From Candidatus Electronema nielsenii (GTDB taxonomy: Bacteria > Desulfobacterota > Desulfobulbia > Desulfobulbales > Desulfobulbaceae), in NCBI GenBank assembly GCA_026122915.1, contig JAGIXO010000031.1, forward strand, positions 1 to 16,192: a stretch of 16,192 nt of DNA, in the 5' to 3' direction. The position numbers were made by a program, and so were the translations under genes. Numbering within the stretch: the first letter of the stretch is position 1; each line of letters starts with the position of its first letter. Shown here piece after piece: positions 1-6,926 of this stretch. Below the pieces are notes generated by a model that had not been told where the DNA came from, searched no databases, and was given only the letters and a program-made list of their open reading frames with translations.

Positions 1-23
1 CGCTCAATAAAATTGCGCCGCAT

Positions 24-983
24 TCAGCGAGCCGGATGTCGTTCTGCCAGCTCGCGCAGTTGGGCCACGTATTCATCCTTGCGGGCTAACTGGTTCGTAG
101 CTTCGATGTCTCGGATGAGCGGTGGAATCAGGCTGCTGATATCTGTTCCGTGCGCATTGAGGTTTCTGCTACCTGCCTCGTCAATCAACAGCAGCGCGTA
201 GTAATTGATCAGCAAACGCACTCTTGCCTCGCGACGGAAAAGATACGAACGTCCGCCGATGGTATTGAGGAAGAAGACCGAATACTCGTAGGCAGTATTG
301 AAAGGAATTTGCACCGTATCTACTGGGCAGTTTTCGCCGATACTGGCAGCGTGTAAGGTAGCGGCCAGCTCTTCAATCTTGCCTTGCTCGTGTTCCAGCA
401 CCGTTTTGAGCAACTGGATATTATCTTTGCCGATGATTCGGAAGAAATGAGCCGTGTTAGAAATTACTGTGTAGAGATCATCGGTTTCTCGCACTACCGC
501 AGGTGGCTTGGCTACCAGCTTGTCTTTTAATCCGTCTATATGCTTGCGCACCGACTGCTTGAGCTTGAACTCTTGGATGTAGTCTTTCTTGTCCAACCCA
601 TCAAGAAAAGGCCGCAAACTGCCCGTCGCTTGCAAGCAAGTCATGGGCGGCGGAGCTGATTTATCCGCAGGCACAGGAACGAGCGGAGCTGTCTCTACTT
701 CTGTGGTTGGCAAGTTCAGCTCTGACAAAGACCGCGCCAGCTTGCCTCCTGCTGGAGGAGGTTCATCTGCCTCTTTTTCTTCTACTACAAGAGGAGAAGG
801 AGATGCGTCCTCGACCTGAGGGCGAAGACCAACCGCCTGAGGGAGCTGCTTCAGTACCTTTTCCATTTCCGTTGGAAAAAGAAACCACGCCCCGGCCAGA
901 ACTGAAGCAAAAACTGTGCAGCCCAAGGCGATAGACTGAAGCGGCAATTTCTTTTTCGGCTTCCTATTTTTCATGGCTCTCAT
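24..983 (-). CDS. Membrane-anchored protein of unknown function
   Basis: I do not recognise this 319-residue protein. It starts with a basic stretch (residues 5-12, RKPKKK-like), followed by one hydrophobic segment at about 16-36, so it is probably a single-pass inner-membrane protein with its bulk in the periplasm. Residues about 53-115 are rich in Pro, Glu and Ala and look like a flexible linker. From about 116 to the end the protein is predominantly helical in character, with two cysteines (116 and 219) that could form a periplasmic disulfide. The start is uncertain: the ATG at 983 and a second ATG at 974 both lack a good ribosome binding site. The gene diverges from ppaC across a 230-base gap. 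The architecture (anchor, Pro-rich linker, soluble domain) is common in envelope proteins but gives no specific function. The reading frame is complete, with a TGA stop at 24-26. Confidence 0.8.
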   Translation of the reverse strand: MRAMKNRKPKKKLPLQSIALGCTVFASVLAGAWFLFPTEMEKVLKQLPQAVGLRPQVEDASPSPLVVEEKEADEPPPAGGKLARSLSELNLPTTEVETAPLVPVPADKSAPPPMTCLQATGSLRPFLDGLDKKDYIQEFKLKQSVRKHIDGLKDKLVAKPPAVVRETDDLYTVISNTAHFFRIIGKDNIQLLKTVLEHEQGKIEELAATLHAASIGENCPVDTVQIPFNTAYEYSVFFLNTIGGRSYLFRREARVRLLINYYALLLIDEAGSRNLNAHGTDISSLIPPLIRDIEATNQLARKDEYVAQLRELAERHPAR

Positions 984-1101
984 GCTGTTGTTTTGCGGGT
1001 TATTTCCAAATAATCTGCTCTTACTCTATCAGATTGCAACGACAATGGGCAAAGAAAAAACCGACTGGAGCTACTGAGGAAGGGCTTTGTTCTGTTTTCC
1101 C

Positions 1102-1130
1102 TTGACGCTGCCTGCTGAAAGGAATAAATA
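1102..1130 (+). promoter_or_regulatory. Probable sigma-70 promoter of ppaC
   Basis: TTGACG at 1102-1107 (5 of 6 to the -35 consensus) is followed after 17 bases by TAAATA at 1125-1130 (weak -10). This would give a leader of about 75 bases before ppaC. The spacing is ideal but the -10 is poor, so confidence is moderate. Confidence 0.4.
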
Positions 1131-1213
1131 GTATAGGCAGTATTCTTAGTAAACATACGAGTGACAAGCAAGAATCCTGCACTCTTCTTTTACCTTCCCA
1201 TAGGAGAAAAAAC

Positions 1214-2140
1214 ATGGCTGTTTATGTTACCGGTCACAAGAACCCAGATACCGATTCAGTTACTGCTGCGATTGCCTACGCCGAGCTGCTGAAAGCCCAA
1301 GGTACTGACGCGATTGCATCTATGCAGGGCGAGCTGAACCCTGAGACTCAGGCAGTGCTGCGCCGTTTCAACGTACCTGCGCCGGAGATCATGAAGGATG
1401 CCGCAGGAAAGACCGTTGCTTTGGTTGATCACAGCGACCTGAAGCAAGCACCGGACAACCTGAGCGCAGACAACGTAGTTGCCATTGTTGATCATCACAA
1501 GATCGGTGACGTGACCACCAATAGCCCGATATTCTGCTACGTCAAGCCTGTTGGCTGCACCGGCACCGTGTTGAAGCAGCTGTATGATGTAGAGGGCGTG
1601 GCTATTCAGCCGAAAATCGCTGGGTTGATGATGTCTGCTATTCTCAGCGATACCGTCAACTTCAAGTCTCCGACTTGCACTGAGGAAGACAAGAAGGCAG
1701 TTGCCGAGCTGAAGACAATTGCTGCTGTGCAGGACACCGATGCGCTGTTCATGGAGATGCTGAAGGCCAAAAGTGCTATCGAAGGCATTCCGGCTATGGA
1801 CTTGCTGAATCGCGATTACAAAGACTTCGATATGAAGGGCAAGACTGTTGGCTGTGGCCAGTTGGAGCTTGCTGCTCTGGATCAGGCTACTCCGGCTATC
1901 CGCGAGGCTCTGTACAAGGCCATGCAGGAAAAGAAGGCAGCAGGCGGCCAGCACACTGTGCTGCTGATGCTGACCGATGTTGTCAAGGAGGGCACCGAGC
2001 TGATGGTGCTGTCTGATGACGCTTCCATCATCGAAGGTGCGTTCAACACCAAGTTGAGCGGCAATTCCATGTGGATTCCCGGCATGATGAGCCGCAAGAA
2101 GCAGACCATCCCCAACCTCCAGAAGGCGTTCGGCTGCTGA
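1214..2140 (+). CDS. ppaC: Manganese-dependent inorganic pyrophosphatase (family II)
   Basis: This cytoplasmic enzyme hydrolyses pyrophosphate to two phosphates and so pulls biosynthetic reactions forward. The 308-residue length matches the family (about 309). The N-terminal DHH domain shows the metal ligands: GHKNPDTDS (His8, Asp12, Asp14), VDHS (Asp72), the DHH motif VDHHK (Asp93, His94, His95) and LSDT (Asp146). The DHHA2 domain ends with the substrate-binding SRKKQ motif at 293-297. There is no CBS-domain insertion, so this is the short, nucleotide-insensitive form. The ATG at 1214 is supported by AGGAGA at 1202-1207, six bases upstream. The gene appears monocistronic: it has its own promoter region and a terminator 40 bases after the stop. 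In sulfate-reducing relatives such an enzyme would remove the pyrophosphate formed when sulfate is activated to APS; that link is inference here. Confidence 0.97.
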   Translation: MAVYVTGHKNPDTDSVTAAIAYAELLKAQGTDAIASMQGELNPETQAVLRRFNVPAPEIMKDAAGKTVALVDHSDLKQAPDNLSADNVVAIVDHHKIGDVTTNSPIFCYVKPVGCTGTVLKQLYDVEGVAIQPKIAGLMMSAILSDTVNFKSPTCTEEDKKAVAELKTIAAVQDTDALFMEMLKAKSAIEGIPAMDLLNRDYKDFDMKGKTVGCGQLELAALDQATPAIREALYKAMQEKKAAGGQHTVLLMLTDVVKEGTELMVLSDDASIIEGAFNTKLSGNSMWIPGMMSRKKQTIPNLQKAFGC

Positions 2141-2179
2141 TGTTAGCTGAACCGGGGGCTGTGTTCCGGCAGTGATATG

Positions 2180-2216
2180 AAAAGGATCGGCGGCAGCGTC
2201 GATCCTTTTGTGTTTT
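2180..2216 (+). terminator. Rho-independent terminator after ppaC
   Basis: A perfect 10-bp stem, AAAAGGATCG (2180-2189) with CGATCCTTTT (2200-2209), closes a 10-base loop and is followed by a T-rich tail (TGTTTTT). It lies 40 bases after the ppaC stop. Confidence 0.88.
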
Positions 2217-2315
2217 TGGTGAATCGAGCGGATGCCAAGTAAATGTCTGCTGTACGGTAGTGCTTATTTTCCGGCAACAGCGTCGATTTTTTTTAGAGCA
2301 TAACGATAGCTTGTT

Positions 2316-2846
2316 ATGGATAGGAAAGATCCGAAATTAGAGCAAGTATGGAAACAAAACCAAACACCTGTGGTGTTTCGTGATGGCAAGCCAACGCAGC
2401 GTTTGTTAGTTCGTCTTCCACCTTCCATTATGTTTAAAAAAACAGATCGGCTTAAAACTGAACATAAGGCTGAGTATTTTGAGCAATTAAATTGGCTTAG
2501 GGCAGAGCATAGAAAATATCCTGAATGGATAGTGAATTTTAATTGCTGGAAAATACCCATGGCATGGTTTGAAGATGTTATCAAACGTTCCATGTCTAAA
2601 TATGGAAGCGTATACGTAATCCAACCATATCGTATCCAGCAAAAGTGTGCTCCAGCTTGTTGGAATGCTGTCGGCGTTGAATGTGAATGTGAATGTTCTT
2701 GCATGGGAGAACATCATGGCGCAGGAAATCCAGCAGGTAAATGGCATATTGTTTCAGAAACATCTGCCGTTAGTTGGGGTGAAAAACAGTATTCATGCAG
2801 ATTGATTTATCCAAATTTAAAAAACGAAGTAGCTATTTGCCCGTGA
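2316..2846 (+). CDS. AT-rich cysteine-rich hypothetical protein, probably acquired
   Basis: I cannot name this 176-residue protein. The first 100 residues are basic and aromatic-rich. The C-terminal half holds a dense cysteine motif: CAPACWNA at 111-118, then Glu-Cys repeats (Cys123, 125, 127, 129), a GEHHG motif at 131-135, and Cys161. Together these look like a metal (zinc) site. Similar CxCxC-G-x-x-HG motifs occur in uncharacterised proteins of accessory and phage-linked regions; this comparison is from memory. The gene is clearly more AT-rich than ppaC and aroB on either side and uses many AAA, TTA and ATT codons, which suggests transfer. It sits alone between the ppaC terminator and aroB. 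No convincing ribosome binding site precedes the ATG at 2316. A hydrophobic signal or membrane segment is absent, so the product is probably cytoplasmic. Confidence 0.75.
   Translation: MDRKDPKLEQVWKQNQTPVVFRDGKPTQRLLVRLPPSIMFKKTDRLKTEHKAEYFEQLNWLRAEHRKYPEWIVNFNCWKIPMAWFEDVIKRSMSKYGSVYVIQPYRIQQKCAPACWNAVGVECECECSCMGEHHGAGNPAGKWHIVSETSAVSWGEKQYSCRLIYPNLKNEVAICP
2679..2696 (+). repeat. Three tandem GAATGT units encoding Glu-Cys repeats
   Basis: The hexamer GAATGT occurs three times in a row, in frame, and encodes Glu-Cys-Glu-Cys-Glu-Cys in the cysteine motif of the gene at 2316-2846. It could change length by slippage in whole codon pairs. Confidence 0.85.
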
Positions 2847-2871
2847 TGATACATAATAGTTGAGAAATCAC

Positions 2872-3954
2872 ATGAAAGAAACCGTAGTGACAGTCGGCCT
2901 TGGCGAGCGCAGCTATCCGATTCGGATTAGATCCGGCCTGCTGGACAAAATCGGCCCTGATTTGCTTAAGCGCAAGATCGGCAGCAAATACGGGGTAATC
3001 AGCGACGACCGGGTGGCGGCATTGTACGGCAGCCGCTTCATGCAGTCGCTGGCCGCAGCAGGCCTGCAAGCTAAACTGATCACTTTCCCGGCAGGCGAGG
3101 CGAGCAAGCATCTTCAGACCATCGCCGCGCTTTCCAGCGAATTAGCTCAACGTGGCTTTGACCGCAAAGATGCCCTCATCGCCCTTGGCGGCGGCGTGAC
3201 CGGCGACATCACCGGCTTTCTCGCCTCGATCTATCTGCGCGGCATTCCATTCGTTCAAGTGCCGACCACGCTGCTTTCGCAGGTGGACAGCTCGGTCGGC
3301 GGCAAAACCGGCGTGGACATCCCGGAAGGCAAAAACTTAGTCGGCACCTTCTATCAGCCCAAGGCGGTGTATATTGATCTCGACGTGTTGCACACCTTGC
3401 CTGTTGAGGAGCTGCGCGGCGGTCTGGCCGAAGTGATCAAATACGGCGTGATTCATGATGCAGAGTTCTTCGTCTTTCTGGAGCAAAACCGCGAGGCCGT
3501 CTTTGCCTTGCAGCAGGACGTGCTGACCAAGCTCATTGCTCGCTGCTGCGAAATCAAGGCTTGGGTGGTGGAGCAGGACGAAAGGGAAGGTGGTCTGCGC
3601 CGGATTCTCAATTTTGGCCACACCATCGGCCATGCAGTGGAGGCGGCTTCCGGTTTTCAGCTTATTCACGGCTATGCAGTAGCCATCGGCATGTGTGCGG
3701 CGGCGGAACTGGCAGTGCGCACAGGCTATCTTACTGACGAAGAGGCGAAGCGCATCCGTCGTCTGATTGCCGTTTACGGCCTGCCGACCGCTATTCCTGC
3801 CAATATCAATCGCGAGGAAATAAAGAAATACCTGCTCACCGACAAGAAAACCGTCGGCGGCAGGGTCTTCTATGTCCTGCCAGAGCGCATCGGTGCGGTG
3901 AAAATCACCGATCAGGTGCGAGAAGAGGATGTTGACGCGGTGCTTGCTGCATGA
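2872..3954 (+). CDS. aroB: 3-dehydroquinate synthase
   Basis: This is the second step of the shikimate pathway: the NAD- and metal-dependent cyclisation of DAHP to 3-dehydroquinate in the cytoplasm. The 360-residue length is typical. The NAD-binding region has GGGVTGD (106-112), the substrate region has VDSSVGGKTGVD (138-149), and the zinc ligands are visible as Glu187 (GLAEVIKYG), His250 (NFGHTIGHAVE) and His266 (LIHGYAV). I chose the ATG at 2872 because family members begin close to the first beta strand. A TTG at 2860 in the same frame would add four residues; neither start has a strong ribosome binding site. The stop of the preceding AT-rich gene is only 25 bases upstream, so aroB may be read from a promoter inside or before that gene. 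No clear terminator follows; the next gene has its own promoter. Confidence 0.97.
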   Translation: MKETVVTVGLGERSYPIRIRSGLLDKIGPDLLKRKIGSKYGVISDDRVAALYGSRFMQSLAAAGLQAKLITFPAGEASKHLQTIAALSSELAQRGFDRKDALIALGGGVTGDITGFLASIYLRGIPFVQVPTTLLSQVDSSVGGKTGVDIPEGKNLVGTFYQPKAVYIDLDVLHTLPVEELRGGLAEVIKYGVIHDAEFFVFLEQNREAVFALQQDVLTKLIARCCEIKAWVVEQDEREGGLRRILNFGHTIGHAVEAASGFQLIHGYAVAIGMCAAAELAVRTGYLTDEEAKRIRRLIAVYGLPTAIPANINREEIKKYLLTDKKTVGGRVFYVLPERIGAVKITDQVREEDVDAVLAA

Positions 3955-3976
3955 TATTTATCAGTTAAAAAATATC

Positions 3977-4006
3977 GTGAAGTAAGAGGTGGTTTTGTGC
4001 TATAAT
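3977..4006 (+). promoter_or_regulatory. Strong extended -10 promoter for the secreted DUF1566 protein
   Basis: TGC followed by a perfect TATAAT (TGCTATAAT, 3998-4006) forms an extended -10 element. A weak -35-like GTGAAG lies at 3977-3982, about 18 bases upstream. Predicted transcription start is near 4013, giving a leader of about 20 bases. Confidence 0.75.
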
Positions 4007-4019
4007 AAAAAAATTTGCC

Positions 4020-4026
4020 AAGGAGG
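4020..4026 (+). promoter_or_regulatory. Ribosome binding site fixing the start at 4034
   Basis: AAGGAGG lies seven bases before the ATG at 4034. This rules out the longer in-frame GTG start at 3989, which would also place the start codon upstream of the -10 element. Confidence 0.9.
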
Positions 4027-4033
4027 TTTCACA

Positions 4034-5260
4034 ATGAAAAAAATGTATTTGCTATTGGGACTGATGACTGCTGTGACTGTGCCATCAATAGGTTCTGCTA
4101 AGTTGGTGCTGGACGTACCGCCGATTTTGGCGGCGGGGAGTTCACAGGAGACTTGTACAGTTGATGGAGACTGTAGTACGGGTTTTTGCTGTAACGGCAG
4201 GTGCTACGCAGCAGGTTCAGGTACCTGCTGCAATAGCGGCAATATCTATTGTTCTGGAATAGCTACTTGCACGTCGTGTGCAAATCCTTGCGATAATTCT
4301 TGCAACCAGCCAGCTACAGGCGGGCTAAATGACACTGGCATTACGTTCGGCGGAGGCTATCCGATCAATAACACCACTTGTGCCGCTGGGGTCGAATCTG
4401 CTATTCAAGACTGCTCGCATGGACGTGATGTCACTGCTGGAGGATTCAGTTTCACCCAGCAAGGAAATTGTGTTAAAGACAATGTCACCGGTATTACTTG
4501 GTCTTCGCATCAAGGAGAGACAACATGGAGTGATATCGCAACAAAAGTCACTGCTGCCAACACAGGCGGACTTTGTGGGATATCGACCGGTTGGCGTGTT
4601 CCGACTCTTAAAGAGCTGTTAGGTATTGTGTCGTATCATAGTGTCAATACTGCTTATCATGCTGTTTTTTCAGATACAAATACAAGTAAACCATATTGGA
4701 GTGGAACATCTGCCAACACCACTGGCTCTGCATGGGCTATGAGTTTTATAGCAGGCAATACGACTATTCTTTCTAAGAGTGATTCGTATTTCGTGCGATT
4801 AGTGAATGGCACAGCCCCTACAAGTAGTTTGACAGACAATAGTGATGGTACTGTCACAGACAGCACAACCAAACTCATGTGGAAAAAGTGTTTGGAGGGG
4901 CTTTCAGGAAGCACGTGCGGAACAGGTGTGGCATCAACATTCACTTGGCAAGATGCATTAAAGCAGCCTGGATTAGTGGGTAATTTTGCGGGACAAACAG
5001 GATGGCGTTTACCTAATATCAAAGAATTGCAGTCTATTGTCGATGAGAGCAAGAGTAGTCCTGCAATTAATTCAACCATATTTCCTAATGTGCCTGCGGC
5101 ATCGCAAGTATGGTCTTCTTCACCGTATGCTGCCGGTGTTGTTTCCGGTGGAACCACGTATTGGAAATCATGGATAGTGCAGTTTACTTCTGGCGCAGTG
5201 ACAACTCCGCTGTCACGAGAAAGTACATTAAATGTCCGCCTCGTGCGTGATATGCAATAG
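4034..5260 (+). CDS. Secreted cysteine-rich protein with two DUF1566 (Lcl C-terminal-like) domains
   Basis: The 408-residue product begins with a signal peptide (residues 1-22, cleavage near GSA-K), so it is exported. Residues 41-90 hold 12 cysteines (41, 47, 52, 53, 57, 65, 66, 73, 79, 82, 86, 90) in a small disulfide-rich module that starts DGDCSTGFCCNGRC. Two DUF1566-type repeats follow, at about 146-258 and 268-406. Each has the family signature: VTGITW/TKLMW near its start, GWRVPTLKEL (186-195) or GWRLPNIKEL (323-332), YWSGT or VWSSS, and a VRLV ending. DUF1566 domains are related to C-type-lectin-like folds in adhesive or surface proteins, so a surface-binding or attachment role is plausible but unproven. 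The gene is monocistronic, with its own strong promoter and terminator. It has more A and T than the operon that follows. Confidence 0.92.
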   Translation: MKKMYLLLGLMTAVTVPSIGSAKLVLDVPPILAAGSSQETCTVDGDCSTGFCCNGRCYAAGSGTCCNSGNIYCSGIATCTSCANPCDNSCNQPATGGLNDTGITFGGGYPINNTTCAAGVESAIQDCSHGRDVTAGGFSFTQQGNCVKDNVTGITWSSHQGETTWSDIATKVTAANTGGLCGISTGWRVPTLKELLGIVSYHSVNTAYHAVFSDTNTSKPYWSGTSANTTGSAWAMSFIAGNTTILSKSDSYFVRLVNGTAPTSSLTDNSDGTVTDSTTKLMWKKCLEGLSGSTCGTGVASTFTWQDALKQPGLVGNFAGQTGWRLPNIKELQSIVDESKSSPAINSTIFPNVPAASQVWSSSPYAAGVVSGGTTYWKSWIVQFTSGAVTTPLSRESTLNVRLVRDMQ

Positions 5261-5294
5261 CTGTAGTTAGCTATAAACTCGCTCCACCCAGTTG

Positions 5295-5323
5295 TTGAAA
5301 AAAACAAAAAGATCAGGTATCCT
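5295..5323 (+). promoter_or_regulatory. Possible promoter of the seven-gene operon, overlapping the terminator
   Basis: TTGAAA at 5295-5300 (5 of 6) and TATCCT at 5318-5323 (4 of 6) are separated by 17 bases. The -10 falls inside the terminator hairpin of the preceding gene, so this could be coincidence. It is the best promoter-like pair in the 120-base gap before the FmdB-family gene. Confidence 0.35.
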
Positions 5324-5344
5324 TGCGGGTGCTTGATCTTTTTT
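5306..5344 (+). terminator. Rho-independent terminator after the DUF1566 gene
   Basis: AAAAAGATCAGGTATCC (5306-5322) pairs with GGGTGCTTGATCTTTTT (5327-5343) around a TTGC loop, with a few wobble or mismatched pairs in the upper stem. Flanking A and T tracts on the two sides make it potentially bidirectional. Confidence 0.85.
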
Positions 5345-5380
5345 ATTTTCCACCCAAAATACAGGGAAGCGCACACCATC

Positions 5381-5875
5381 ATGCCGATTTACGAATTTCT
5401 TTGCCAAGATTGCAACACGATCTTCAATTTCCTTTCCAGCCGAATCAACACCGAAAAACATCCTGATTGTCCGAAATGCGGCAGAAAAGAGCTGAACCGG
5501 CAGATATCCACCTTTGCTGTTATCGGCAAGGCCAAGGAAAGCAATGATGATGATCCCTTAGCCGGAATTGATGAAAGCAAGATGGAACAGGCTTTTGAAG
5601 GGCTGATGCGTGAAGCTGAGGGCATAGACGAGGACGATCCCCGCCAGATGGCCCAGCTAATGCGTAAGTTTTCGGGCAAAACTGGCATCAATTTGGGTGA
5701 GCAGATGGAAGAGGCCATCTCACGGATGGAGGCAGGCGAAGACCCTGATCAGATTGAAAAGGAAATAGGCCACCTGTTGGACCCTGATGATGCCTTTTCC
5801 TTGGATGGGCCGAAGAAAAACATCCGTTCTGGTATCCGGCAGCCCTTTCATGACGAAACGTTGTATTCGTTATAA
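5381..5875 (+). CDS. FmdB-family zinc-ribbon protein
   Basis: The 164-residue protein opens with MPIYEFLCQDC and has the FmdB/CxxC-CxxC zinc ribbon (Cys8, Cys11, Cys30, Cys33), annotated in the family as a putative regulatory domain. The rest is an acidic region with repeated Glu/Asp-rich segments, no membrane segment, and a conserved-looking end (DETLYSL) that I recall from related proteins in this bacterial group. Its molecular role is unknown; the name comes from an open reading frame next to formamidase and amidase genes. The start at 5381 was chosen over an in-frame upstream start at 5333 because the family begins MPIYEF and the upstream residues would be encoded by the terminator. A purine-rich AGGGAAG lies 12 bases upstream, rather far. 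It is the first gene of a seven-gene run; the next gene starts 25 bases downstream. Confidence 0.93.
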   Translation: MPIYEFLCQDCNTIFNFLSSRINTEKHPDCPKCGRKELNRQISTFAVIGKAKESNDDDPLAGIDESKMEQAFEGLMREAEGIDEDDPRQMAQLMRKFSGKTGINLGEQMEEAISRMEAGEDPDQIEKEIGHLLDPDDAFSLDGPKKNIRSGIRQPFHDETLYSL

Positions 5876-5900
5876 CCACCTCCGCGCCAAAAAATCTGTC

Positions 5901-6926
5901 ATGAGTGCTGACAACTTGATCTTTCTTGAAAATTTAGAATGGTTCGATGAGACCGGCCAAGAGCTGTTGCACCGTCTGCCGGAACGCGGCTCCGGGGAAA
6001 TCAAATTCGGTGCCCAGCTCACTGTGCGGGAAAGTCAGGCCGCAGTCATGTATTATAAAGGCAGGGCAGGTGATGCCTTTGGGCCGGGTCGCCACACCTT
6101 ACGCACCGGCAACATCCCAATCATCACCAAGCTGCTCTCTGCGCCGTGGGGCATGACCAGTCCGCTGCGCGCTGAGGTTTATTTTGTCAATCTCAAGGTT
6201 TTTCCCAATCTGAAATGGGGCACCCGCGACCCGGTGGCCTTCCGCGATTCCGAGCTGGGTTTTGTCCGCTTGCGGGCGCATGGTATCTTTAATGTTCGGG
6301 TCATCCAACCGGTGCTGTTCATCAACACCTTGGCCGGAACGATGGGCAAATACAGCACTGAGCAAATAGAGGAATATCTGGGTCGGGTGATTGTCTCCCG
6401 GCTCAATGACTATCTCGGCGAGACGCTTGACACGCTTTTTAGCCTGCCCGCGCAGTTTAATGAAATGGCGGAGGAGCTGAAAAAGCTGCTGATCAGCGAT
6501 TTTTCCCGCTTCGGACTGGCGTTAGATGAACTCTATATCGGCTCTATCACTCCGCCGGACGAAGTGCAAACCGCTATCGACGACCGCAGCCGTCTCGGTC
6601 TGATCAAGGATATGGATAGCTTTGTTCGCATGAAAGCGGCAATGGCGATGGAAAAAGCTGCCGCCGCTGGCAACGAGGCCGGAGCTGGTCTCGGAATGGG
6701 CATGGGGCTGATGATGCCTCATCTCTTCGCTGGAATGCAAACTGCTCAACCTGCTGCAAAAACACAATGTTCTGCTTGCGGTAAAGCTGTTGCCGCTGAG
6801 TCCCGTTTCTGCCCGCATTGTGGTCACGCCACTGACGAAAAACCTGCGGCAGTTATCTGTTCGACCTGCAATAGTGAAAATTTGCTTGGGGCAAAATTCT
6901 GCCACGGCTGCGGCCTGAAACTGTGA
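5901..6926 (+). CDS. SPFH/virion-core-like protein with C-terminal double zinc ribbon
   Basis: The 341-residue product resembles the cytoplasmic SPFH (band 7) proteins of the YdjI/virion-core type. Residues about 8-235 carry the SPFH-like domain: LEWFDETGQELLHRLPERG near the start, then VRESQAAVMYYKG, GPGRHTLRTGNIPI, and GITPPDEVQ-like ITPPDEV at 216-222. A Gly/Met-rich hydrophobic stretch (262-280) is typical of this subfamily. The end is a double zinc ribbon: Cys290/293 with Cys304/307, and Cys320/323 with Cys334/337. No N-terminal membrane helix is visible. B. subtilis YdjI is known to be linked to membrane-stress scaffolds; a similar membrane-organising or oligomer-forming role is inferred. 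The ATG at 5901 has no obvious ribosome binding site; earlier in-frame ATGs lie within the upstream gene. Its stop overlaps the next start as GTGA, so the two are probably translated together. Confidence 0.88.
   Translation: MSADNLIFLENLEWFDETGQELLHRLPERGSGEIKFGAQLTVRESQAAVMYYKGRAGDAFGPGRHTLRTGNIPIITKLLSAPWGMTSPLRAEVYFVNLKVFPNLKWGTRDPVAFRDSELGFVRLRAHGIFNVRVIQPVLFINTLAGTMGKYSTEQIEEYLGRVIVSRLNDYLGETLDTLFSLPAQFNEMAEELKKLLISDFSRFGLALDELYIGSITPPDEVQTAIDDRSRLGLIKDMDSFVRMKAAMAMEKAAAAGNEAGAGLGMGMGLMMPHLFAGMQTAQPAAKTQCSACGKAVAAESRFCPHCGHATDEKPAAVICSTCNSENLLGAKFCHGCGLKL

Noticed and set aside
1256..1954. 232-residue open frame on the minus strand
   Set aside because: It is antisense to ppaC, which has all its metal ligands; no ribosome binding site or domain supports the minus frame.
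3953..3976. AT-rich hairpin GATATTT/AAATATC after aroB as a terminator
   Set aside because: The stem is short and AT-only, overlaps the aroB stop codon, and has no T tract behind it.
3989..4033. Longer GTG start for the DUF1566 protein
   Set aside because: The GTG lies upstream of the perfect -10 box, so it would not be in the transcript; AAGGAGG and a signal peptide both point to the ATG at 4034.
4657..5382. 241-residue open frame on the minus strand
   Set aside because: It is antisense to the DUF1566 gene and runs through that gene's terminator; it has no domain signal.
5787..5900. Upstream ATG starts for the SPFH gene
   Set aside because: These starts fall inside the FmdB-family gene and would add residues unlike the family; the ATG at 5901 fits the spacing of the operon.
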